Assembly: GCF_002159535.1 (NCBI RefSeq)
Contig: NZ_NFIU01000005.1
Coordinates: 60,431 to 124,430, forward strand
Direction: 5' to 3'
Length of the DNA: 64,000 bases
From: Olsenella sp. An290
Lineage (GTDB): Bacteria > Actinomycetota > Coriobacteriia > Coriobacteriales > Atopobiaceae
The position numbers and the translations under genes are program-made. This document shows, in pieces, positions 33,726-43,272 of the stretch. The notes beneath the pieces were generated by a model. That model saw nothing but the letters and a program-made list of their open reading frames with translations. It did not search any database and had not been told where the DNA came from. Each line of letters opens with the position of its first letter. The first letter of the stretch is position 1.

Positions 33726-34262
33726 ATGCGAGAGCGCTACAGAACCATAGCCCGCGTGGCGAAGGCCCACGGGAGAAGAGGGGAGGTCGTGACGGAGCCC
33801 GTTCACGGCCTTCCCTCGCTTGTGACAAAAGGCCTGCGCGTGGCGGTGCTGCCGCCCGAGCTCACGGGGGACCGCTGGCACGAGGTGCGCGCCTGCTCCT
33901 CGGACGACCGCTCGGGGCAGCTCGTCTCGCTCTCGGGCGTCGACGACCTCGCCTCCGCGGAGCGGCTCGTGGGGCGCGTCCTTCTCGCGCGCGAGAAGGA
34001 CCTTCCCGCCGACCTCGCCCTCCACGACGCGGAGCGGCTCGTGGGACGTCTTGTGAGGAACGTCGCGGACGGGCTCGAGGGCCCGATCGTCGAGGTCATG
34101 CGCGGCCCCGCCAACGACGTCTGGGCCGTGGAGGTACGGGGGCGCGAGGTGCTGCTGCCCGTCGTTGACGACGTGGTGCGGGAGGTGCCCGAGACGGGCC
34201 CCGTCCCGGTGCGCGTGCCGCGGGGCCTTGGCTGGCCGGGCGAGGAGGGGAGTGACGCATGA
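33726..34262 (+). CDS. rimM: Ribosome maturation factor RimM
   Basis: Binds uS19 and helps assemble the 30S head. It has 178 residues: the N-terminal RimM barrel (TIARVAKAHGRRGEVVTEPV), then LVSLSGVDDLASAERLVGRVLL and a C-terminal PRC barrel with VPETGPVPVRVPRG at the end. The family's usual start pattern GxGxxxGhrGEV is slightly changed here (KAHGRRGEV). It overlaps trmD by the ATGA pattern. Confidence 0.9.
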   Translation: MRERYRTIARVAKAHGRRGEVVTEPVHGLPSLVTKGLRVAVLPPELTGDRWHEVRACSSDDRSGQLVSLSGVDDLASAERLVGRVLLAREKDLPADLALHDAERLVGRLVRNVADGLEGPIVEVMRGPANDVWAVEVRGREVLLPVVDDVVREVPETGPVPVRVPRGLGWPGEEGSDA

Positions 34263-35008
34263 TCTTCGAGACGCTCTCGGTCTTCCCGGAGGTGTTCGGG
34301 CCCTACCTCGACGCCTCGATCATGGGCCGCGCGCGGCGCGCGGGGGTCTTCGAGTTTCACGCCCACGACCTCCGCGACTGGACGCACGACCGCCATCGCA
34401 CCGTCGACGACGCCCCCTTCGGGGGCGGCCAGGGGATGCTCATGAAGCCCGCGCCGATCTTCGAGGCCGTCGACGACCTCTCCCGGCGCGGGCCTGCGCC
34501 CCACGTGGTGTTCTTCTCGCCCTGCGGCCGGCGCTTCGACCAGGGCGTCGCCATGGAGCTCTCGCGCCGCGAGCGCGTCCTTCTGGTGTGCGGCCGCTAC
34601 GAGGGGATGGACGAGCGGGCCTACGCCCTCGCCGACGACGTCGTCTCCCTTGGGGACTTCGTGCTGACCGGCGGCGAGCTCGCCGCGCTCGCGGTCATCG
34701 ACGCCACCGTGCGGCTCCTGCCCGGCGCGCTCGGCGACGAGATGAGCGCCGTCGACGAGTCCTTCTCGTTCGACGGGCTCCTCGAGTACGCGCAGTACAC
34801 CCGCCCGGCGAGCTATCGCGGCATGGACGTCCCCGAGGTGCTCCTCTCGGGCGACCACGCCCGCGTGGACGCCTGGCGGCGCCAGAGCGCCATCGAGCGC
34901 ACCGCGCTCTGGCGGCCCGACCTCATCGAGAGCGCCCGCCTCACCCCGGAGGAGCGCACGCGCGCCCTCGAGGTCATGGCGCGCGGGAAGGGAGGCAGCG
35001 ATGCCTGA
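34259..35008 (+). CDS. trmD: tRNA (guanine-37-N1)-methyltransferase
   Basis: Methylates G37 next to the anticodon using S-adenosylmethionine, preventing frameshifting. It has 249 residues. SPOUT trefoil-knot motifs are visible: DDAPFGGGQGMLMKP, VCGRYEGMDERA and LGDFVLTGGELAALAVIDA. The gene lies between rimM (ATGA overlap) and lepB (8-base overlap), replacing the rplS that usually follows trmD; here rplS is 9 kb away. Confidence 0.96.
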   Translation: MIFETLSVFPEVFGPYLDASIMGRARRAGVFEFHAHDLRDWTHDRHRTVDDAPFGGGQGMLMKPAPIFEAVDDLSRRGPAPHVVFFSPCGRRFDQGVAMELSRRERVLLVCGRYEGMDERAYALADDVVSLGDFVLTGGELAALAVIDATVRLLPGALGDEMSAVDESFSFDGLLEYAQYTRPASYRGMDVPEVLLSGDHARVDAWRRQSAIERTALWRPDLIESARLTPEERTRALEVMARGKGGSDA

Positions 35009-35591
35009 GAGGGACGAGCTCACGCCCGGCCCCCCGCCCGAGGGCTCGGGCGGGCGCACGGTCGCCTCGCGCTACGGCTGGGTCGTCGGAGCGCTCGCGG
35101 CCGCCGCGGCGCTCGCCTGGGGCATCAGGACCTTCGTCGCGATGCCCTACTACGTCCCCACGGGGTCCATGCTCGACACGATTCACGAGGGCGACCTGCT
35201 CATAGGGGAGAAGGCCTCGCTCGCATGGAGGCCGCCCGAGCAGGGCGACGTCGTGACCTTTGTGAGCCCGCTTGACGGCGAGACCCTCATCAAGCGCGTC
35301 ATCGCGGTGGGCGGCCAGACCGTCGACCTCAGGGACGGCGCCGTCTTCGTGGACGGCGAGGCCCTCGACGAGCCCTACACCCTCGGCAGGCCCTCCTACT
35401 CGCTCTCGGACCTCGCGGGCTCGGCCGGCATCGCCTACCCCTACACCGTGCCCGAGGGGTGCGTCTGGGTCATGGGCGACAACCGGACCAACTCCCGCGA
35501 CTCGCGCTACTTCGGCCCCGTGAGCGTGGATGACGTAACATCGAGGGCGGCGTTCATCTACTGGCCGCCCCAGAACATCGGGCTCCTGTAG
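35001..35591 (+). CDS. lepB: Signal peptidase I
   Basis: Membrane-bound serine protease that removes signal peptides. It has 196 residues: a disordered proline-rich N-terminus, one membrane helix around 27-46 and the catalytic domain. The nucleophile Ser is in VPTGSMLDTI and the general-base Lys in TLIKRVIAVGG. Box E is VMGDNRTNSRDSRYFGPV. The start lies eight bases inside the end of trmD after GGGAGG. It fits the exported and sortase-anchored proteins seen elsewhere in the window. Confidence 0.95.
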   Translation: MPERDELTPGPPPEGSGGRTVASRYGWVVGALAAAAALAWGIRTFVAMPYYVPTGSMLDTIHEGDLLIGEKASLAWRPPEQGDVVTFVSPLDGETLIKRVIAVGGQTVDLRDGAVFVDGEALDEPYTLGRPSYSLSDLAGSAGIAYPYTVPEGCVWVMGDNRTNSRDSRYFGPVSVDDVTSRAAFIYWPPQNIGLL

Positions 35592-35618
35592 CCCCGCGAC
35601 GCAAGGAGAAGAACGGTT

Positions 35619-36530
35619 ATGAGCGAAAACGCGCTGACGTTCCAGGACATGATCCTCGCCCTCGAGCGCTACTGGGCCGGGGCGGGCTGCACCATCATGC
35701 AGCCCTACGACTCCGAGGTGGGCGCGGGCACCTTCCACACCGCCACCACCCTGCGCTCCCTCGGCCCCAAGCCGTGGCGCACCTGCTACCCGCAGCCGTG
35801 CCGCCGCCCGGCAGACGGCCGCTACGGCGAGAACCCCAACCGCATGCAGCACTACTACCAGTTCCAGGTCCTGCTCAAGCCCTCGCCGGTGGACTCCCAG
35901 GACCTCTACCTCGGCTCGCTCAAGGCGATCGGCATCGACCCCGCCGAGCACGACGTGCGCTTCGTCGAGGACGACTGGGAGAGCCCCACGCTCGGCGCCT
36001 GGGGCCTTGGCTGGGAGGTGTGGCTGAACGGCATGGAGGTCACGCAGTACACCTACTTCCAGCAGGTGGGCGGCATCGAGGTCGACCCGGTGCCGGTGGA
36101 GATCACCTACGGCCTCGAGCGCATCGCCATGTACATCCAGGGCGTCGACTCGGTCTACGACCTCGTGTGGAGCTACCTGCCCGACGGCACGCCCATGACC
36201 TACGGCGACGTCTTCCTCGAGAACGAGCGCGAGTTCTCCGCCTACAACTTCGAGGTCGCCAACGTCGAGATGATGCGCCAGAAGTTCGACGACTACGAGC
36301 GCGAGTGCCACGCGTGCCTCGAGGCGCGCCTGCCGCTTCCCGCCTACGACTGCGTCATGAAGTGCAGCCACGCCTTTAACCTGCTCGACGCGCGCGGGGC
36401 CCTCTCCGCCGTCGAGCGCGCCAACTACATCCTGCGCGTCCGCGCCGTCGCCAAGGCCTGCTGCGAGGCCTACCTCGCCGAGGTCGCCGGCCAGGCGGAC
36501 GAGAAGAACACGAAGGGGGAGGTGGCCTAG
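35619..36530 (+). CDS. glyQ: Glycyl-tRNA synthetase alpha subunit
   Basis: Catalytic alpha chain of the tetrameric alpha2-beta2 enzyme that charges tRNA-Gly. It has 303 residues, usual length. The family start [18 protein letters not shown] and the class II motif region [12 protein letters not shown] are clear, followed by [22 protein letters not shown]. It precedes glyS with no gap (TAG then ATG). The split form distinguishes this organism from most actinomycetes, which use the single-chain enzyme. Confidence 0.97.
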   Translation: MSENALTFQDMILALERYWAGAGCTIMQPYDSEVGAGTFHTATTLRSLGPKPWRTCYPQPCRRPADGRYGENPNRMQHYYQFQVLLKPSPVDSQDLYLGSLKAIGIDPAEHDVRFVEDDWESPTLGAWGLGWEVWLNGMEVTQYTYFQQVGGIEVDPVPVEITYGLERIAMYIQGVDSVYDLVWSYLPDGTPMTYGDVFLENEREFSAYNFEVANVEMMRQKFDDYERECHACLEARLPLPAYDCVMKCSHAFNLLDARGALSAVERANYILRVRAVAKACCEAYLAEVAGQADEKNTKGEVA

Positions 36531-38630
36531 ATGGCCGAGACCCGAGACTTCCTGCTGGAGATCGGCTGCGAGGAGATGCCCTCGGCGCCGCTCATCAACG
36601 CCGTCAAGCAGCTCGGACCGCTCGTCGAGCGCGGCCTTGACGAGGCGGGGCTCGCGCACGGCGCGGTCCGCGTCCTGTCCACCCCGCGCCGCCTCGCCGC
36701 GATCGTCGAGGGCGTCGCGTGCCAGACTGAGGCCGTGCGCGAGGTCAGGCGCGGCCCGGCGGCGAGCATCGCCTTCGACGAGGCCGGCGCCCCCACGCGC
36801 GCGGCGGAGGGCTTCGCCCGCAAGTGCGGGGTCGACGCCTCCGCGCTCGTCCGTCGCGTTGACGCCGACGGCCGCGAGTACGTCTTCGCCGAGCGCAGCG
36901 AGGACTCCAGGCCCGCCCTCCCCATCCTCTCCGAGCTCTCGGAGCGCGTCATCGGCTCGCTCGAGTGGCCCAACTACCGCAGCCAGCGCTGGGGCTCCGA
37001 GCACCAGACCTTCGTCCGCCCGATCCGCTGGATCTGCGCGCTCCTGGGCAGCGAGGTCGTCCCGGTGCGCTACGCCGACGTCACGAGCTCCAACGTGACC
37101 CGCGGCCACCGCGTCCTGGGCCCCGGCGAGCACGTCGTCGCCGAGCCCGCCGCCTACGAGGGCGTCCTCGAGGCCGCGGGCGTCCTCTCCGAGGAGCGCA
37201 GGCGCGAGCGCATCGCCGCCGGCATCGCCGAGGTCGAGGCCGAGCGCGGGGGAGCCCGCGTCGACACGCCGCGGCGCGTCCTCGACGAGGTCGTGAACCT
37301 CTGCGAGTGGCCGACCGTCGTCGTGGGCACCTTCGACGAGGAGTTCCTCGAGGTGCCGCATGAGATCATCTGCGAGTCGATGCTCTCCAACCAGCGCTAC
37401 TTCCCGATCTACGACGCCAAGGGCGACCTCACCCGCGAGTTCGTCGTGGTCATGAACACCCGCCCCGAGAACGCCGCGCGCGTGGTCGACGGCAACGAGC
37501 GCGTGGTCCGCGCCCGCCTCGACGACGCCAAGTTCTTCTACGAGGAGGACCTCAGGCGTCCCCTCGAGGACTACCTGCCGCGCCTGGCCGAGGTCACCTT
37601 CCAGGAGCGCCTGGGCACCGTGCTCGACAAGGCGCGCCGCATGGAGCGCCTCGCCCCGGTCGTGGCCACGGCCTCCCTCGGCCTCGACGACGGGCGCGCC
37701 CGCCTCGCCGGGCGGGCGGCCCTGCTCGCCAAGGCCGACCTCGTGACCCAGGCCGTCGTCGAGTTCACGAGCCAGCAGGGCGTCATGGGCGGCTACTACG
37801 CGCTCGCCTCGGGCGAGGACGCCGAGGTCGCCGAGGCCATCCGCGACCACTACCACCCGCGCTTCGCCGGCGACGAGCCGCCCGCGGGCCCGGTCGGCGT
37901 CGCCGTGGCGGTGGCCGACAAGCTCGACACCATCTGCGGCATGTTCGCCATCGGGCAGCCGCCCACCGGCTCCTCCGACCCCTTCGCCGTCCGCCGCAGC
38001 GCGATCGGCGTCATCGCGATGCTGCGTGGCGCCGCCTACGACGCCCTCGGCGAGCTCGTCGCCACCTCGCTCGACGCCCTTGCCGAGCAGGGCATCGAGT
38101 TCGACCGAGCCGAGACCGAGGCCGCGGTCCGCACCTTCTTCCAGGGCCGCCTCGCCTCCATCGCGCGCGAGGAGGGCGTCTCCCCGGACACGATCGAGGC
38201 CGTCTCGGCCGTGGGCGTCGTCGACCCGCGCGCCTTCTTCGCCCGCGCCCACGCCCTCGAGGACGCGCGCCGCGCCGAGGCCTCCGTCTTCGACGACCTC
38301 GCGCAGGCCTACGCCCGCGCCGCGCACCTGAGCGACCCCTCGCTCGGGACCGCGGTGGACGAGACGCTCCTCGGCGACGCCGAGCGGGCCCTTCTCGCCG
38401 CCTGCGACGAGGGCGCCGCGCGCGTCGCGGGCGCGCTCGCGGCCGACGACTTCGCGGGGGCGCTCGGCGCTCTCGCCGACCTCAAGGCCCCCATCGACCG
38501 ATTCTTCGACGACGTCCTTGTCATGGACGAGGATACTGCGGTAAGGGAGAACCGCCTGAGGCTCCTCAACCGCTTCGTTGAAGTCTTCGTGGGGGTTGCC
38601 GACATCAGCGCGCTCACCCGAAAGAAGTAG
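36531..38630 (+). CDS. glyS: Glycyl-tRNA synthetase beta subunit
   Basis: Beta chain, 699 residues, needed for tRNA binding. It starts with LLEIGCEEMPSAPLINAVKQ. Mid-protein segments are NQRYFPIYDAKG, LDDAKFFYEEDLRRPL and FASTSQQG-like EFTSQQGVMGGYYA, then an HD-like region (PVGVAVAVADKLDTICGMFAIG). The C-terminal anticodon-binding-like domain includes LKAPIDRFFDDVLVMDEDTAVRENRL. It starts right after glyQ. A short GC hairpin around 38641-38666 lies before the next gene. Confidence 0.96.
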   Translation: MAETRDFLLEIGCEEMPSAPLINAVKQLGPLVERGLDEAGLAHGAVRVLSTPRRLAAIVEGVACQTEAVREVRRGPAASIAFDEAGAPTRAAEGFARKCGVDASALVRRVDADGREYVFAERSEDSRPALPILSELSERVIGSLEWPNYRSQRWGSEHQTFVRPIRWICALLGSEVVPVRYADVTSSNVTRGHRVLGPGEHVVAEPAAYEGVLEAAGVLSEERRRERIAAGIAEVEAERGGARVDTPRRVLDEVVNLCEWPTVVVGTFDEEFLEVPHEIICESMLSNQRYFPIYDAKGDLTREFVVVMNTRPENAARVVDGNERVVRARLDDAKFFYEEDLRRPLEDYLPRLAEVTFQERLGTVLDKARRMERLAPVVATASLGLDDGRARLAGRAALLAKADLVTQAVVEFTSQQGVMGGYYALASGEDAEVAEAIRDHYHPRFAGDEPPAGPVGVAVAVADKLDTICGMFAIGQPPTGSSDPFAVRRSAIGVIAMLRGAAYDALGELVATSLDALAEQGIEFDRAETEAAVRTFFQGRLASIAREEGVSPDTIEAVSAVGVVDPRAFFARAHALEDARRAEASVFDDLAQAYARAAHLSDPSLGTAVDETLLGDAERALLAACDEGAARVAGALAADDFAGALGALADLKAPIDRFFDDVLVMDEDTAVRENRLRLLNRFVEVFVGVADISALTRKK

Positions 38631-38687
38631 GCTAGGCTGGGGCCGGGCACGACCCGGCTCCGCTCACAAGGGTACAGGAGGACAGAC

Positions 38688-39092
38688 ATGGCCAAGCTCG
38701 ACCTGGACGACGACCTCTTCGGTCAGGTTGTCCCGCTCATCTACGTTCTTTCCGACGCGCGCGGCGAGACGGCCAACACCGTCGTCATGGCCGCGGCGGC
38801 GCAGTTCGGCGACGGCTCCGTCGAGATCGAGCGCCTCTCCAACGTCAAGGACGTCGAGACCGTGCGCTCCTACTTTGACGAGCACTTCGACGCCGACCGC
38901 CCCTGCGCCGTGTTCCACACCTTCGCCAACGCGACCCTGCGCCGCGAGATTCGCCGCGAGCTCGACCGCCGGGGCATCCCCTCGATCGACCTGCTCGGTC
39001 CGGCGGTCACCGTCATCTCCACGCTCACGGGCGAGGAGCCCACGCGCGAGATCGGCGCCGTCTACAACAACGATGAGAGCGCGCCCAAGTAA
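38688..39092 (+). CDS. Half-length PPDK/PEP synthase regulatory protein homologue (DUF299 N-terminal half only)
   Basis: A 134-residue protein. Full-length members of this family (about 270 residues) are bifunctional kinase/phosphorylases that switch PPDK or PEP synthase off and on. Here the N-terminal half is well kept: YVLSDARGETANTVVMAAAAQF and the LRREIRRELDRRGIPSIDLLGP segment. The protein then stops after VYNNDESAPK. The P-loop half (typically GVSRTxKTP) is missing, and none of the three downstream frames restores it. It lies directly before ppdK, separated by a hairpin and a probable promoter. It may retain a binding role or be a decayed regulator. The good ribosome-binding site (AGGAGG) and codon use argue that it is expressed. 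Confidence 0.8.
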   Translation: MAKLDLDDDLFGQVVPLIYVLSDARGETANTVVMAAAAQFGDGSVEIERLSNVKDVETVRSYFDEHFDADRPCAVFHTFANATLRREIRRELDRRGIPSIDLLGPAVTVISTLTGEEPTREIGAVYNNDESAPK

Positions 39093-39120
39093 GGGCAAAT
39101 CGCATCCCATGTTACTACCA

Positions 39121-39150
39121 GTGGGGTCGGGCCGTAGGGCTCGACCCCAC
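39121..39150 (+). terminator. Hairpin, probable terminator after the PPDK-regulator-like gene
   Basis: A continuous 13-bp stem (39121-39133 with 39138-39150, including one G-T pair) with loop GTAG. The tail ATTCTGTGCC is only weakly T-rich, so termination may be partial. Confidence 0.6.
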
Positions 39151-39206
39151 ATTCTGTGCCATGTCACCGCTCACCTACCCACACCAGCCGGACGCCCGAA
39201 ACACCC

Positions 39207-39234
39207 TTGCCGCGCAGCGGGGCGTTGCTACCAT
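39207..39234 (+). promoter_or_regulatory. Candidate ppdK promoter
   Basis: TTGCCG (39207-39212), a 16-bp spacer and TACCAT (39229-39234). It would give a leader of about 90 bases before the ppdK ATG. The leader is GC-rich and contains no structure I recognise. Confidence 0.5.
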
Positions 39235-39331
39235 GACTGAGTGCCGCGCGGAGCGCGCCTTCGCGCACGGCCCCGTAGTAGGTGCGCGACCCCACGGGGG
39301 AGCGCGAGGACTCAAGAAGCAAGGGGACAGT

Positions 39332-42097
39332 ATGGCTGAAAAGCACGTGTACCGCTTCGGCGCCGGCATCGACGGCGTCGACGTCACGGAGACCGCCGGC
39401 GATTCCGTCGACGTTTCCAAGTGGATCGTCGGCGGCAAGGGCGCCAACCTCGCCGAGATGGCTAAGATGGGCCTTCCGGTTCCTCCCGGATTCTCCGTCA
39501 CCTGCCAGACCTGCGTCGCGTACTCTACCGCCGGCAACGTCTGGCCCGAGGGTGTGCTGGACGAGATTGACGCCGCCCGCGAGGACCTCGAGGGCCGCAT
39601 GGGCAAGAAGCTCGGCGATCCCAACGACCCGCTGCTCGTCTCCGTGCGCTCCGGCGCGCCGTTCTCCATGCCGGGCATGATGGACACGGTCCTGAACCTC
39701 GGCCTCAACGACGTCTCCGTCCACGGCATCATCGAGCAGACCGGCAACCCGCGCTTCGGCTGGGACTCCTACCGCCGCTTCGTCCAGATGTTCTCGAGCG
39801 TCGTCATGGGCGTCGAGGGCCAGCTCTTCGAGGACGCCATCACCGCCAAGAAGGAGGAGAAGGGCGTCAAGCTCGACACCGAGCTCACCGCCGAGGACCT
39901 CGAGGACCTCACCAACACCTTCAAGAACATCTTCGCCGTGAACGTCGACTCCCAGGCGCACCCCGAGGTCACCGTCGACGGCCGCGCCGCCTTCCCGCAG
40001 GACCCGAGGCTGCAGCTGCGCCTTGCCATCGAGGCGGTCTTCGGCAGCTGGATGAACGAGCGCGCCATCATCTACCGCAAGCAGAACAAGATCTCCGACG
40101 ACCTCGGCACCGCCGTCAACGTCCAGGTCATGGTCTTCGGCAACAAGGGCGAGACCTCCGCGACCGGCGTCGCCTTCACGCGCAACCCCGCCGACGGCAC
40201 CAAGGAGTTCTACGGTGACTTCCTGGTCAACGCCCAGGGCGAGGACGTCGTGGCCGGCATCCGCAACACCGAGCCGATCTCCGACCTCAAGAAGGTCCCG
40301 GGCCTCGAGGAGGCCGGCAAGCAGCTCGAGGAGATCTTCCTGCTCCTCGAGGAGCACTACCGCGACATGATGGACATCGAGTTCACCATCGAGCAGGGCA
40401 AGCTCTGGATGCTCCAGACCCGCGTGGGCAAGCGCACCGCCATGGCCGCGCTCGCCATCGCCATGCAGTTCGAGCACGAGGGCCGCATCTCCAAGGAGGA
40501 GGCGGTCATGCGCGTGGCGCCCGAGCAGCTCGACCAGCTCCTGCACCCGCAGTTCGACCCCAAGGCCGACTTCAAGGTCCTCACCAAGGGCATGAACGCC
40601 TCGCCGGGCGCCGCCGTGGGCAAGGTCGTCTTCTCCGCCGACGACGCCGTCCACTGCGCCAACAAGGACCAGCCCTGCATCCTCGTCCGCTGGGAGACCA
40701 CCCCGGACGACCTCAAGGGCATGGTCGCGGCCGAGGGCATCCTCACGAGCCACGGCGGCAAGACGAGCCACGCGGCCGTCATCGCCCGCGGCATGGGCGC
40801 GCCGTGCGTCTGCGGCGCCGAGGCCCTGAAGATCGACGCCAAGAACAAGGAGGTCGTGGTCTCCGGCACCGACGTGGTGCTCCACGAGGGCGACGTCATC
40901 TCCATCAACGGCACCACCGGCGACGTCATCCTGGGCGCCGTGCCCCTCGTTCGCCCCGAGCTCACCGGCGACCTCGAGACCATCCTCGAGTGGGCCGACG
41001 CCGTGCGCGCCGACGCCTCCCGCGGCCGCATCATCGGCGTGCGCGCCAACGCCGACAACCCCGAGGACGCCAAGCTCTCCCGCGACTTCGGCGCCGAGGG
41101 CATCGGCCTCGACCGCACCGAGCACATGTTCCTCGGTGACCGCAAGGAGATCATCCAGTCCTTCATCCTGGCCGACGAGCCCGGCGCCAAGCAGCAGGCC
41201 CTCGGCAAGCTCCTCAAGGTCCAGACCGAGGACTTCCTCGGCATGTTCGAGGCCATGGACGGCAACGCCGTCATCGTCCGCCTGCTCGACCCGCCCCTGC
41301 ACGAGTTCCTCGACGACCCGCGCTCCTACGCCGTCGAGCTCGCGCACGCCGAGGACCGCGGTGAGTCCGACGTCCAGCTCAAGGCCCGTCGCGACCTGCT
41401 TGCCCGCCTCGACTCCTTCCAGGAGGCCAACCCCATGCTCGGCCTGCGCGGCTGCCGCCTCGGCATCGTGTACCCCGAGCTGACCGAGATGCAGGTCCGC
41501 GCCATCGCCAACGCCACCGCCACGCTCAAGAAGCGCGGTCTCGACCCCAAGCCCGAGATCATGGTTCCCCTGGTCTCCACGGTCGAGGAGCTCAAGGTGG
41601 TCCGCGAGCAGATCGAGTCCGTCGTGGCCTCCGTCGCCGAGAAGACCGGCGTGGAGCTCTCCATCCCGGTGGGCTGCATGATCGAGATCCCGCGTGCCGC
41701 GGTGACCGCCGACGAGATCGGCAAGTACGCCGACTTCTTCTCCTTCGGCACCAACGACCTCACGCAGATGGGCTTCGGCTTCTCCCGTGACGACGTCGAG
41801 AGCGCCTTCATCCCGCTGTACCTCAGCAAGAAGATCCTCAAGACCAACCCGTTCGAGACGCTCGACGCCGGCGTCGCCAAGCTCGTGAAGCTCGGCGTCG
41901 AGGGCGGCCACCAGGCCAACGACAAGATCATCTGCGGCGTCTGCGGCGAGACCGGCGGTGACCCGGACTCCATCCAGATGTACTATGACCTCGGCCTCGA
42001 CTACGTCTCCTGCTCGCCGTACCGCGTGCCCATCGCGCGCCTCGCGGCGGCCCAGGCCAAGATCAAGTCCAACGGCGGCGCGCAGAAGCTCGCCTAG
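39332..42097 (+). CDS. ppdK: Pyruvate, phosphate dikinase
   Basis: Interconverts pyruvate, ATP and phosphate with PEP, AMP and pyrophosphate; in anaerobes it works with pyrophosphate-linked glycolysis or gluconeogenesis. It has 921 residues. The ATP-grasp domain starts near WIVGGKGANLAEMAKMGLPV. The swivelling His is H480 in HGGKTSHAAVIARGMG, and the regulatory Thr lies in the same motif. The PEP/pyruvate barrel holds C871 in CGVCGETGGDP. I chose the ATG at 39332, preceded by AAGGGGAC; the frame stays open upstream to 39161 but that part is not family-like. Codon use is extremely biased toward C-ending codons, suggesting high expression. Confidence 0.97.
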   Translation: MAEKHVYRFGAGIDGVDVTETAGDSVDVSKWIVGGKGANLAEMAKMGLPVPPGFSVTCQTCVAYSTAGNVWPEGVLDEIDAAREDLEGRMGKKLGDPNDPLLVSVRSGAPFSMPGMMDTVLNLGLNDVSVHGIIEQTGNPRFGWDSYRRFVQMFSSVVMGVEGQLFEDAITAKKEEKGVKLDTELTAEDLEDLTNTFKNIFAVNVDSQAHPEVTVDGRAAFPQDPRLQLRLAIEAVFGSWMNERAIIYRKQNKISDDLGTAVNVQVMVFGNKGETSATGVAFTRNPADGTKEFYGDFLVNAQGEDVVAGIRNTEPISDLKKVPGLEEAGKQLEEIFLLLEEHYRDMMDIEFTIEQGKLWMLQTRVGKRTAMAALAIAMQFEHEGRISKEEAVMRVAPEQLDQLLHPQFDPKADFKVLTKGMNASPGAAVGKVVFSADDAVHCANKDQPCILVRWETTPDDLKGMVAAEGILTSHGGKTSHAAVIARGMGAPCVCGAEALKIDAKNKEVVVSGTDVVLHEGDVISINGTTGDVILGAVPLVRPELTGDLETILEWADAVRADASRGRIIGVRANADNPEDAKLSRDFGAEGIGLDRTEHMFLGDRKEIIQSFILADEPGAKQQALGKLLKVQTEDFLGMFEAMDGNAVIVRLLDPPLHEFLDDPRSYAVELAHAEDRGESDVQLKARRDLLARLDSFQEANPMLGLRGCRLGIVYPELTEMQVRAIANATATLKKRGLDPKPEIMVPLVSTVEELKVVREQIESVVASVAEKTGVELSIPVGCMIEIPRAAVTADEIGKYADFFSFGTNDLTQMGFGFSRDDVESAFIPLYLSKKILKTNPFETLDAGVAKLVKLGVEGGHQANDKIICGVCGETGGDPDSIQMYYDLGLDYVSCSPYRVPIARLAAAQAKIKSNGGAQKLA

Positions 42098-42118
42098 CCT
42101 CACGGACGACCCGTGTCG

Positions 42119-42157
42119 GGGAGGGAAGGGGAGCGATTCCCCTTCCCTCCCTTTCTC
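42119..42157 (+). terminator. Rho-independent terminator after ppdK
   Basis: A perfect 14-bp purine/pyrimidine stem (42119-42132 with 42138-42151) with a five-base loop, followed by TTTCTC. Confidence 0.9.
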
Positions 42158-42174
42158 GTAGAGGGAGGGAAGCC

Positions 42175-43215
42175 ATGAGAGTGACCCGGAGGGAGGACCT
42201 CGAGCGCGCCGAGCACGAGCGCCTCTCGCCCGACGCGACCTTCGCCGACGCCTCTCGCGGTCGGCGCGCGCCCGAGCCCGCCGACCCGCTGCGCACGTGC
42301 TTCCAGTGCGACCGCGACCGCATCCTCCACTCGAAGAGCTTTCGCAGGCTCGCCCACAAGACCCAGGTCTTTCTCGCCCCAGAGGGGGACCACTACCGGA
42401 CGCGGCTCATCCACACGCTCGAGGTCGCCCAGGTGGCGCGCTCCATCGCCCGCCCCCTCGGCCTCAACGAGGACCTCACCGAGGCCATCGCCCTCGGACA
42501 CGACCTTGGCCACACCCCCTTTGGGCACGTGGGCGAGCGGGCGCTCTCATACGCCATCGCCCGCCACCGCGGGCTCGACCCGGACGCACCGTCCTCGCTT
42601 CGGCTCTTCTCGCACAGCGAGCAGGGCGCGCGCATCGTCGAGCTCCTCGAGCGCGACGGGTGCGGCCTCAACCTCACCCGCGAGGTCGTCGACGGCATCC
42701 GAAGCCACTCCGGCGGGGCCCGTGCCCTCACGCCCGAGGGGCGGATCGTGGCGCTCTCCGACCGGATCGCCTACGTCTGCCACGACATCGACGACGCGGA
42801 GCGGGCGGGGCTCCTGCGCGAGTCCGACCTGCCCCAGGCGCCCTGCGACATCCTGGGCCGCAGCTCCTCGGAGCGCATCGAGCGGATGGTGCGCGACGTG
42901 GTCACCATGAGCTCGGCCGCGGGCGATGTCAAGATGTCGGCGCCGCTCTGGGGCGCCATGATGTCGCTCAGGTCCTTCCTCTTCAGGAACCTCTACTCGC
43001 ACGGCGACGCCAAGTCCGAGGAGCCGAAGGCCTACGAGCTGCTCGTGGCGCTCTTCGAGCACTTCGTGACGCACCTCGACGAGGTCCCGTCCGAGTACCG
43101 CATCCACGACGGCGACGCCCCCGACGTGCAGGTCGCCGACTTCGTGGCCGGCATGACCGACCGCTACGCCGTCCGCGTCTTCGAGGACCTCATGATTCCC
43201 CGCTCCTGGCGCTAG
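42175..43215 (+). CDS. dgt: Deoxyguanosinetriphosphate triphosphohydrolase-like HD protein
   Basis: A 346-residue HD-domain dNTP triphosphohydrolase of the short dGTPase-like type, expected to cut dNTPs to nucleoside and triphosphate. The metal site is clear: RLIHTLEVAQVARSIAR (H80), GHDLGHTPFGHVGE (H109-D110) and the late SDRIAYVCHDIDDA (Asp). The N-terminus RILHSKSFRRLAHKTQVFL is the family signature. In many relatives this gene precedes dnaG and rpoD; here it stands alone after the ppdK terminator. The start has GAGGGAGGG upstream. Confidence 0.9.
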   Translation: MRVTRREDLERAEHERLSPDATFADASRGRRAPEPADPLRTCFQCDRDRILHSKSFRRLAHKTQVFLAPEGDHYRTRLIHTLEVAQVARSIARPLGLNEDLTEAIALGHDLGHTPFGHVGERALSYAIARHRGLDPDAPSSLRLFSHSEQGARIVELLERDGCGLNLTREVVDGIRSHSGGARALTPEGRIVALSDRIAYVCHDIDDAERAGLLRESDLPQAPCDILGRSSSERIERMVRDVVTMSSAAGDVKMSAPLWGAMMSLRSFLFRNLYSHGDAKSEEPKAYELLVALFEHFVTHLDEVPSEYRIHDGDAPDVQVADFVAGMTDRYAVRVFEDLMIPRSWR

Positions 43216-43272
43216 CTCGCGGGCGACCCTCTGCTACCATTCCCCTGAAGGCATCGGACGAAGGGGGAGACG

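Noticed and set aside
39161..39331. Longer N-terminus of PpdK from an upstream ATG
   Set aside because: The upstream residues are not family-like and overlap the probable promoter; the ATG at 39332 has a ribosome-binding site.
39093..39331. Frameshifted second half of the PPDK regulator
   Set aside because: All three forward frames were read; none contains a P-loop or other DUF299 C-terminal motif.
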